From: a bacterium
GTDB lineage: Bacteria; Actinomycetota; Acidimicrobiia; Acidimicrobiales; Bin134
Assembly: GCA_028820035.1 (NCBI GenBank)
Contig: JAPPKI010000235.1
Location: 1-12,043, forward strand
Length of the DNA stretch: 12,043 bases
Direction: 5' to 3'
Positions 7,344-12,043 of the stretch are shown one piece after another; position 1 is the first letter of the stretch; the number at the start of each line of letters is the position of its first letter. The notes under the pieces were generated by a model that saw nothing but the letters and a program-made list of their open reading frames with translations, had not been told where the DNA came from and did no database searches. A program made the position numbers and the translations under genes.

Positions 7344-8446
7344 AGACCCGGGCCGCGGTGTATCGGGAGCCGAATGTCCCCCTGGACATCGTCGAATTGG
7401 ACATCTGCAACCTGTCCCCCCAAGACGTGCTGGTGCGGATCACCCACAGCGGGATCTGCCACAGCGACCTGCACGTGTACCACGGCAGCCGGGACTGGGA
7501 AACCCCCATGATCTTGGGCCACGAAGGGGCCGGGGTAGTGGAGCATGTGGGGGATGGGGTCACCGGGATCAAGTCCGGCGACCGGGTGGTGTTGTCGCTG
7601 GTGGCCAGTTGCGGTCGATGCCGGTCGTGCGCCGCTGGTTTCGCCAACCGCTGCCAGGTGCTGCCCGCCTTCCCAATCGGCACCTACTACGACGGTGGCC
7701 ATCGCTTCGAGAAGGACGGCGAGATCCACCACTCGTTCTGCACGGTGGGCTCGTTTGCCGAGCACGCCGTGGTTCACTTCTCCAAAGCGGTGAGAGTGCC
7801 CGACGACGTGGGTTTGGACGTGGCCTGCCTGGTGGGTTGTGGCGTTCCCACGGGGGTGGGTTCGGCCGTCAACACCGCCCAGGTCCGCCGGGGAAGCACC
7901 TGTGTGGTCTACGGCTGTGGCGGTGTCGGCCTAAATGTCATCCAGGGCTGTCGCCTCATGGGCGCAGCCGAGATTGTGGCGGTGGACTTGCTGGATGACA
8001 AGTTGGCTCTGGCCGAGAGGTTTGGCGCCACCCGCACTTTGAACGCCACTGACGACGATCCAGTGGCTGCGGTAATGGAGCTGACTGGAGGCAGAGGCGC
8101 CGACTACGCCTTCGAGGTGATCGGCACCGGAGCCACCTACAAGAACGCCTGGAACTCGATCGGCATGGGCGGGTTGGCCGTGATGGTGGGCGGGCCGCCC
8201 GCGGGAACCCCGTTCCATATCGACGCCACCGAGATCTACTTCGGCAAGGCGCTCACCGGCAGCATGTACGGCAACTCTTCGCCCGCTCGGGACTTTCCGT
8301 GGATCTTCGATCTCTACCGTTCTGGCGAGCTCTTGCTCGACGAGCTGATCACCCAGCACCGCCCCCTCAATGACGTCACCGCTGCTCTTGATGAGCTGCA
8401 CACCGGCGGCGTGGTCCGCACTGTGCTCGACATCGGTGAGGAATAG
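7340..8446 (+). CDS. Zinc-dependent medium-chain alcohol dehydrogenase
   Basis: This is a 368-residue medium-chain dehydrogenase/reductase that oxidises an alcohol (or reduces the aldehyde) with a nicotinamide cofactor. Catalytic zinc ligands are Cys40 (GICHSD), His61 (GHEGAG) and Cys167 (VGCGVPTG). The structural zinc site is complete: Cys91, Cys94, Cys97 and Cys105 in the spacing C-x2-C-x2-C-x7-C. The Rossmann motif GCGGVG lies at 192-197, and Asp216 at the end of the second strand (IVAVD) favours NAD over NADP. The overall layout resembles class III-type alcohol dehydrogenases, including mycothiol- or NDMA-dependent ones of actinobacteria, but the substrate cannot be assigned. The ATG at 7340 overlaps the previous stop (ATGA). 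The gene ends 9 bp from the convergent LLM gene, with no room for an ordinary terminator. Confidence 0.95.
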   Translation: MKTRAAVYREPNVPLDIVELDICNLSPQDVLVRITHSGICHSDLHVYHGSRDWETPMILGHEGAGVVEHVGDGVTGIKSGDRVVLSLVASCGRCRSCAAGFANRCQVLPAFPIGTYYDGGHRFEKDGEIHHSFCTVGSFAEHAVVHFSKAVRVPDDVGLDVACLVGCGVPTGVGSAVNTAQVRRGSTCVVYGCGGVGLNVIQGCRLMGAAEIVAVDLLDDKLALAERFGATRTLNATDDDPVAAVMELTGGRGADYAFEVIGTGATYKNAWNSIGMGGLAVMVGGPPAGTPFHIDATEIYFGKALTGSMYGNSSPARDFPWIFDLYRSGELLLDELITQHRPLNDVTAALDELHTGGVVRTVLDIGEE

Positions 8447-8455
8447 CCAGCTCGT

Positions 8456-9304
8456 CTACCCGAACTCTTCGATCCAGCGGGTGTAGTCGTCCAACACCGG
8501 TAGCACTTCGTCGGCTGAGCCGCCGTGGGGGAATCGCAGCACCACTTCGGTGATTCCGATGTCCCGGTAGTAGACCAGCTTGCCGGGGTCGGGGTGGGTG
8601 CCGTAGGTGACCAGCTCCAGCTCATCGATGCTCCGTCCCGCGGCGGTCATGGCCTCGGCCAACTCGGCCAGAGCAGCTCGCATCCCGGCACCGCCAATGG
8701 GCATCCAGCCGTCGCCGAACTCGGCGATGTGGGCGAAGGTGGTTGGGCCGGGGGCAGCGCCGATGATGGTGCGGATGCGGGGCTGCTGGACGGGCTTGGG
8801 CCAGCTCCACGAGGGTTCCATGTGGACGAATTCTCCGTGGAACTCGGCAATCTCGTTGCCCCACAACGCCTGAGCGCAAAGCATGTGCTCGCGCACCTGG
8901 GCCCGGCGGCGGCGCACGTCTACGCCGTGGTTTTCCATCTCCTCGTGATTCCAGCCGTAGCCCACGCCCAGCACCAAGCGACCCCCGCTCATCCAATCGA
9001 GGGTGGCGCACTGCTTGGCAAAGGTGATGGGGTCGTGTTGGGCGGGTAGGGCTACCCCCACTCCCAGTCCCACGGACTCGGTGGCCTGGGCGCAAGCCGC
9101 CAAAGCGATGTAGGGGTCCAGCGTGCGCAAGTAGGTGTCGGGCAGCACTTCCTCGCCGGTGGGGGGCGGTGTGCGGCGGCTGGTGGGGATGTGGGTGTGC
9201 TCGGGCAGGTAGATGCAGGCGTACCCTCGGGCCTCTGCTTCCTGGGCCAGGCGCACCGGCGACATCGACCGGTCAGTGGTCTGCATCATCACCCCGAACC
9301 GCAT
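8456..9304 (-). CDS. LLM class F420-dependent oxidoreductase (TIGR03619-like)
   Basis: This is a 282-residue luciferase-like TIM-barrel oxidoreductase. It begins MRFGVMMQTTDRSMSP, has IYLPEH at 31-36, LDPYIALAACAQAT at about 62-75, the conserved LDWMSGGRLVLGVGYGW at 102-118, and IIGAAPGPTTFAHIAEFGDGW in the C-terminal half. This set fits the TIGR03619 subgroup of probable F420-dependent enzymes; an FMN-dependent role is not excluded. Such proteins transfer hydride to or from small organic substrates in the cytoplasm; the substrate is unknown. The start at 9304 was chosen because the conserved N-terminal strand (RFGVMM) begins there; the open frame extends upstream to 9445, but that stretch lacks family similarity and crosses the ribA start. 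A TAnnnT hexamer 6 nt before the ATG suggests a leaderless message. The gene converges on the alcohol dehydrogenase. Confidence 0.92.
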   Translation of the reverse strand: MRFGVMMQTTDRSMSPVRLAQEAEARGYACIYLPEHTHIPTSRRTPPPTGEEVLPDTYLRTLDPYIALAACAQATESVGLGVGVALPAQHDPITFAKQCATLDWMSGGRLVLGVGYGWNHEEMENHGVDVRRRRAQVREHMLCAQALWGNEIAEFHGEFVHMEPSWSWPKPVQQPRIRTIIGAAPGPTTFAHIAEFGDGWMPIGGAGMRAALAELAEAMTAAGRSIDELELVTYGTHPDPGKLVYYRDIGITEVVLRFPHGGSADEVLPVLDDYTRWIEEFG

Positions 9305-9310
9305 GCCCAG

Positions 9311-9316
9311 AGCGTA
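9311..9316 (-). promoter_or_regulatory. Candidate -10 element (TACGCT) for a leaderless LLM transcript
   Basis: On the minus strand TACGCT is followed by CTGGGC (6 nt) and then ATG at 9304. A -10 hexamer at this distance puts transcription start at or next to the first base of the start codon, and no Shine-Dalgarno sequence is present. The same spacing occurs before two other genes in the window. Confidence 0.5.
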
Positions 9317-9386
9317 TGTCGCTTTGGCTCTCCCCCTTGCTTTGGCAAAGCCGAGCTCTCCTTCGCCAGCACATAGTCCCCTTTGG

Positions 9387-9408
9387 CTGCCAGTTTCGCT
9401 GCTGGCAG
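9387..9408. promoter_or_regulatory. Inverted repeat just upstream of the ribA -10 element
   Basis: CTGCCAG (9387-9393) and CTGGCAG (9402-9408) are perfect 7-bp inverted arms separated by 8 nt. The repeat ends 3 bp before TACTGT, so it covers the -35 zone of ribA. This position suits a repressor or activator site better than a terminator, as no T-tract follows on either strand. A binding protein cannot be named. Confidence 0.4.
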
Positions 9409-9411
9409 GGG

Positions 9412-9417
9412 TACTGT
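9412..9417 (+). promoter_or_regulatory. Candidate -10 element (TACTGT) of ribA
   Basis: TACTGT ends 12 nt before the ATG at 9430, implying a leader of about 5-6 nt, too short for an FMN riboswitch. It is part of GTACTGTCAG (9411-9420), identical to the sequence before the MFS gene at 5042-5051. No clear -35 hexamer is visible. Confidence 0.42.
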
Positions 9418-9429
9418 CAGGGCCAGCTA

Positions 9430-10038
9430 ATGAGACACCAACCAAAGATCAGGCTGGTAGCCACCACAGAGGTGCCTATGAGATGGGGGCGATTCGCCTG
9501 CCACGCCTTTGAGTCGATGGACGATGGCCAGGAGCATATGGCGTTCACCCTCGGCGATGTAACGGGCCTCGACGAGGTCTTGGTGCGGGTACACAGCGAA
9601 TGCCTCACTGGGGACGTGTTCGGCTCATGGCGCTGCGACTGCGGGGCTCAGCTGCACGCGGCCATGGACGCCATCGCGGCTTGCGGCACCGGCGTGCTGG
9701 TGTACATGCGGGGCCATGAAGGCCGAGGCATCGGCATCGGGCACAAACTTCAGGCCTACGCCCTTCAAGATCAGGGGCGAGACACGGTGGACGCCAACTT
9801 GGAACTCGGCCTACCGGTGGACGACCGCAACTACGGCGTCGGAGCGGCCATCCTGGCCGAACTGGGGGTCACGCGAGCGGCGCTGATGACCAACAACCCC
9901 ACCAAACTCGACAGCTTGGCCTCCTTCGGCCTGGAGATCGCCCGCCGAGTTCCTCTGGTAGTTCCCCCGAGAAGCGAGAACGTGGACTACCTCCGCACCA
10001 AACAAGATCGCCTCGGCCACCTGCTGGATTTGGTGTAG
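9430..10038 (+). CDS. ribA: GTP cyclohydrolase II (stand-alone RibA)
   Basis: This 202-residue enzyme converts GTP to 2,5-diamino-6-ribosylamino-4(3H)-pyrimidinone 5'-phosphate, formate and pyrophosphate, the first step of riboflavin synthesis. It aligns over its full length with E. coli RibA (196 residues). The zinc ligands are Cys58, Cys69 and Cys71 in HSECLTGDVFGSWRCDCG; GHEGRGIG lies at 95-102; Tyr110 (QAYALQDQ) matches E. coli Tyr105; Asp131 and Arg133 match the general base and the nucleophile; TNNPTK follows at 154-159. The Tyr is the residue replaced by Met in a Streptomyces paralogue with altered product, so this copy should be canonical. Unlike many actinobacterial RibBA proteins it carries no N-terminal RibB domain. 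The ATG at 9430 fits the E. coli N-terminus; upstream in-frame sequence belongs to the divergent LLM gene. It ends 3 bp from the convergent second LLM gene. The gap before it contains no recognisable FMN riboswitch. Confidence 0.96.
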   Translation: MRHQPKIRLVATTEVPMRWGRFACHAFESMDDGQEHMAFTLGDVTGLDEVLVRVHSECLTGDVFGSWRCDCGAQLHAAMDAIAACGTGVLVYMRGHEGRGIGIGHKLQAYALQDQGRDTVDANLELGLPVDDRNYGVGAAILAELGVTRAALMTNNPTKLDSLASFGLEIARRVPLVVPPRSENVDYLRTKQDRLGHLLDLV

Positions 10039-10041
10039 TCC

Positions 10042-11064
10042 CTAGCGGCAGAACACCGGGGCGATGGTGTCAGCGAAGGTGCGCATCCAGCCTTCTTTGT
10101 CATCCATGAACTGGGCTAGGACCATGCGGTTGACCCCTCGTTCGGCCAGCTCGGTAAGGCGGTCGATGCAGTATTCGGGTGGGCCGGCAATGGTGCCGCG
10201 GCTGGCCAGGAACTCGGTGAGGCCGTGTTTGTCGGCCAGCCCGGCGTTGACGTTGGCCCCGTCGGCGAAGGCGTGGTGGCGGCTGTCGTACTCGGCCATC
10301 ATGGCGGCCACCCGGGGCTTGATGTCCTCGGGAAGGCCCTTGCCGTCCATGTGGAATCGGTACACGTGGTTGGCCGTGCCCGCGATCAGGAACTTGATCT
10401 GCTCCAGGCCGGATTCTTCCGATTCGGCGAACAGCAGGTTGGCGAACCACCACACCTCGACCTCGTCGGGGTCTCGGCCCACCGAGCGGGCCCCTTCGGC
10501 GATGTTGCCCAGCACGATCTCGCACACGTCGGCGGGCAGGCTGTTGGACAGGATCACCCCGTCGGCGATCTGACCGGCCATGTACTGGGTGCGAGGCCCT
10601 TCGGCGGCAATCCACACCGGGACCGGGGCGGGGCCCCAGCGCATGTGCAGGTCTTTGTCCTGCCAGCGGGCCGTCTCGCCCTTGCTGAGGGCCTTGACCG
10701 CCGCGGTGTAGTCCCGGAGGTAGTCCACGGTCGCCGGCTTCTCCCCGATATTGAGCAGCGCGCTGTCGCCCGAGGCGATCCCATAGCGAAACCGCCCTCC
10801 AGAAATCTGCTGGAGGGCCATGGCGGTGGAGGCGGCTGCGGCCGGATGGCGGGTGACGGGGTTGGTAACCGTGGTGGCCAGCAGGGCGTTGTCGGTGTGG
10901 TTGGCGGCCACGGTGAGAGTGAGGAAGGGGTCGGCCCACAGCGACTGGGAGTCGCCGGCCACCACCATGGAGAACCCGGAGCTCTCCACTTGGCGGGCCC
11001 AGGCCCCGTATGTGGTGAGGTCTTCGGGAACCTTCCCGGTGCCGAATGCGATGGATGCGCTCAT
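10042..11064 (-). CDS. LLM class flavin/F420-dependent oxidoreductase (MER-like)
   Basis: This is a 340-residue luciferase-like oxidoreductase, longer than and distinct from the other LLM protein in the window. Visible blocks are GDSQSLWADPF (37-47), TTVTNPVTRHPAAAAS (64-79), ISGGRFRYGIASGDSAL (87-103) and PVWIAAEGPRTQYMAGQIADGVIL in the middle. This pattern resembles the 5,10-methylenetetrahydromethanopterin reductase-like branch, most of whose actinobacterial members use F420; FMN use is possible. The substrate is unknown and the enzyme should be cytoplasmic. The ATG at 11064 precedes the conserved first strand (SASIAFGTG); a further in-frame start at 11088 would add eight residues and cover the predicted -10 box. 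The gene diverges from the acyl-CoA synthetase across 49 bp and converges on ribA with 3 bp between stops. Confidence 0.92.
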   Translation of the reverse strand: MSASIAFGTGKVPEDLTTYGAWARQVESSGFSMVVAGDSQSLWADPFLTLTVAANHTDNALLATTVTNPVTRHPAAAASTAMALQQISGGRFRYGIASGDSALLNIGEKPATVDYLRDYTAAVKALSKGETARWQDKDLHMRWGPAPVPVWIAAEGPRTQYMAGQIADGVILSNSLPADVCEIVLGNIAEGARSVGRDPDEVEVWWFANLLFAESEESGLEQIKFLIAGTANHVYRFHMDGKGLPEDIKPRVAAMMAEYDSRHHAFADGANVNAGLADKHGLTEFLASRGTIAGPPEYCIDRLTELAERGVNRMVLAQFMDDKEGWMRTFADTIAPVFCR

Positions 11065-11070
11065 GGCCCG

Positions 11071-11076
11071 AGGATA
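11071..11076 (-). promoter_or_regulatory. Candidate -10 element (TATCCT) for a leaderless LLM transcript
   Basis: On the minus strand TATCCT is followed by CGGGCC (6 nt) and ATG at 11064, with no Shine-Dalgarno sequence. The spacing is the same as at 9311-9316 and 11102-11107, which supports transcription starting at the start codon. Confidence 0.5.
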
Positions 11077-11101
11077 GAGGCCGCTCAACGAGCCCGCCGC
11101 C

Positions 11102-11107
11102 TACCAT
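11102..11107 (+). promoter_or_regulatory. Candidate -10 element (TACCAT) for a leaderless ligase transcript
   Basis: TACCAT is followed by GGGCCG (6 nt) and GTG at 11114. There is no Shine-Dalgarno sequence at a usable distance. It shares a 49-bp divergent region with the LLM promoter on the other strand. Confidence 0.45.
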
Positions 11108-11113
11108 GGGCCG

Positions 11114-12043
11114 GTGCTGGATGTCCCCCCGATCGACTTCGGCGAGCCCCTGTCTCTGGGTCCGCTGCTGAAACGGGCGGTGGCCGCAGTACCCGACAAA
11201 ACCGCCCTGGTGGGAGCCCGAGGGAGGCTGAGCTACGCCGAGCTGGCCGACGAGGTGTCCCGAACCGCCACTGCACTCGAAGCATTGGGAGTCCGGGCCG
11301 GCGACCGGGTGGCGGTATCGCTGGCCAACGACATCGACATCGTGACCGCCCTCATGGGCATCTGGGCCCGGGGAGCGGTGTTCGTGGGGGTCCACACCGT
11401 GCTGGCTCCACCGGAGAAGCACTATCTGGTCGACGACTGCGAGCCTTCGCTCTACCTCACCTCCAATGCCGCAGAAGAGGTGGGCGCCCCCCGGGTGGTC
11501 GGCTTGGAGCAGTGGCGGGCAGAGGTGGCCGGAGCGGAGCCCTTGGGCCCATGGCCCGAGTGCGACCCGCTGGGGTTGGCGGCCATCGCCTACACCTCGG
11601 GCACCACCGGCAACCCCAAAGGGGTGATGCACAGCCAGCACAATGCGCTGCTTCCAGGGGCTGTGGCTGTGGCTCGGGGCAGCTACGACGTCGACGACGT
11701 GTTCTTGTGCGTCCAGCCGTTGACGATTCTGAACCTTCAGGTGCTCAACCCCCTGACGACGGTTCAGGCCCATGGCACCTGTGCCATTGCCGATCGTCAC
11801 GATCCGGTGTCGCTGGCCCGGTGGATCAAACAGGAGCGGGTCACCCACTTTGCGGTGGTGCCCACCGTGGCCTACGACCTGCTGACCCATCCCGATGTCC
11901 ATCCCGACGACCTGGCCACCCTCACCAAGCCCCGAGTAGGGGGAGCGGCCATGCCTGAAACGGTCAAGCTGCTGTTCGAGGACCGGTTCGGGGTGAAGCC
12001 AGCCACCAGCTACGCGCTGACCGAGGGGCCCACCCTGGTGACC
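11114..12043 (+). CDS. Acyl-CoA synthetase / AMP-dependent ligase, C-terminus cut by window edge
   Basis: The frame is open for 310 residues from GTG at 11114 to the right edge. It belongs to the ANL superfamily, which activates a carboxylic acid with ATP to an acyl-adenylate and then usually forms a CoA thioester. The N-terminus shows PDKTALVGARGRLSYAELAD (about 27-46) and VRAGDRVAVSLANDIDIVTA (about 60-79). The nucleotide-binding loop YTSGTTGNPKGV is at 160-171 and the A5-type motif YALTE at 300-304, where the usual YGxTE Gly is Ala. The second half, with the A7-A10 motifs and catalytic lysine, lies beyond the window, so activity cannot be confirmed. The substrate is not predictable; fatty, aromatic or cyclic acids are all possible. 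The GTG start is supported by a -10-like box exactly 6 nt upstream, and the ATG at 11121 is out of frame. The gene diverges from the second LLM gene. Confidence 0.9.
   Translation, partial: MLDVPPIDFGEPLSLGPLLKRAVAAVPDKTALVGARGRLSYAELADEVSRTATALEALGVRAGDRVAVSLANDIDIVTALMGIWARGAVFVGVHTVLAPPEKHYLVDDCEPSLYLTSNAAEEVGAPRVVGLEQWRAEVAGAEPLGPWPECDPLGLAAIAYTSGTTGNPKGVMHSQHNALLPGAVAVARGSYDVDDVFLCVQPLTILNLQVLNPLTTVQAHGTCAIADRHDPVSLARWIKQERVTHFAVVPTVAYDLLTHPDVHPDDLATLTKPRVGGAAMPETVKLLFEDRFGVKPATSYALTEGPTLVT

Noticed and set aside
8447..8455. Bidirectional terminator between the convergent ADH and LLM genes
   Set aside because: Only 9 bp separate the stops and no hairpin with a T-tract is visible there or at the ribA/LLM junction (10039-10041).
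9305..9429. FMN riboswitch before ribA
   Set aside because: The gap is only 125 bp, the conserved RFN boxes are not seen, and the predicted leader is only a few nucleotides.
9305..9445. Upstream extension of the LLM gene to an in-frame start at 9445
   Set aside because: It would add 47 residues without family similarity, overlap the ribA start and bury both candidate promoters.
10100..11902. Open frame of 600 codons on the minus strand
   Set aside because: It overlaps the real LLM gene in another frame and the ligase on the other strand; composition is low-complexity and nothing matches a known family.
10225..11958. Long open frame of 577 codons on the plus strand across the LLM and ligase genes
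   Set aside because: It is rich in Gly, Arg, His and Pro, has no recognisable motif, and lies opposite one clear LLM gene and out of frame with a clear ligase gene. Such frames are usual in GC-rich DNA.

Overview
This 12 kb window comes from a GC-rich chromosome. The gene content points to a free-living actinobacterium: two luciferase-like monooxygenase (LLM) oxidoreductases of the F420/flavin type, a MoxR-DUF58-transglutaminase cluster, a DUF2889 protein of actinobacterial type, GTG starts, and several genes that look leaderless. I lean towards Acidimicrobiia or a relative, but that is an inference; no rRNA or marker gene fixes it. Coding density is very high. No tRNA, rRNA, CRISPR array, insertion sequence, phage gene or toxin-antitoxin pair was seen, and no stretch over 130 bases lacks a gene.

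Left block (1-5007, minus strand), read right to left: a DUF2889 protein, a MoxR AAA+ ATPase, a DUF58 membrane-anchored protein and a TgpA-like membrane transglutaminase cut by the left edge. Gaps are 13 bp and 13 bp, and the last two genes overlap by ATGA, so this looks like one operon. The MoxR/DUF58/transglutaminase trio is a known conserved cell-envelope module; DUF2889 as the leading gene is the less usual part.

Middle block (5058-8446, plus strand), divergent from the first across 50 bp: an MFS_3-type exporter, a CrtC/AttH-like protein (DUF7064/7065 type, with a DHSWGPR motif) and a zinc-dependent medium-chain alcohol dehydrogenase. The last two overlap by ATGA with a strong Shine-Dalgarno sequence. 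The set looks like a small modification-and-transport cassette for an unknown hydrophobic compound.

Right block (8456-12043): an LLM oxidoreductase of the TIGR03619 type (minus), a stand-alone GTP cyclohydrolase II (ribA, plus), a second LLM oxidoreductase (minus) and the first 310 residues of an acyl-CoA synthetase/AMP ligase (plus, cut by the right edge). Genes alternate in strand, with convergent ends 3-9 bp apart and divergent starts 49-125 bp apart. RibA starts the pathway to FMN and also supplies the ribityl precursor of F420, so its position between two enzymes that use such cofactors is notable.

An unexpected pattern is regulatory. Three genes (both LLM genes and the ligase) have a TAnnnT -10 hexamer exactly 6 nt before the start codon, the geometry of leaderless transcripts. 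The MFS gene and ribA share the 10-mer GTACTGTCAG, containing TACTGT, close to their starts. The rest of the window reads as ordinary core or accessory metabolism; I did not find a clearly new defence or mobile system.
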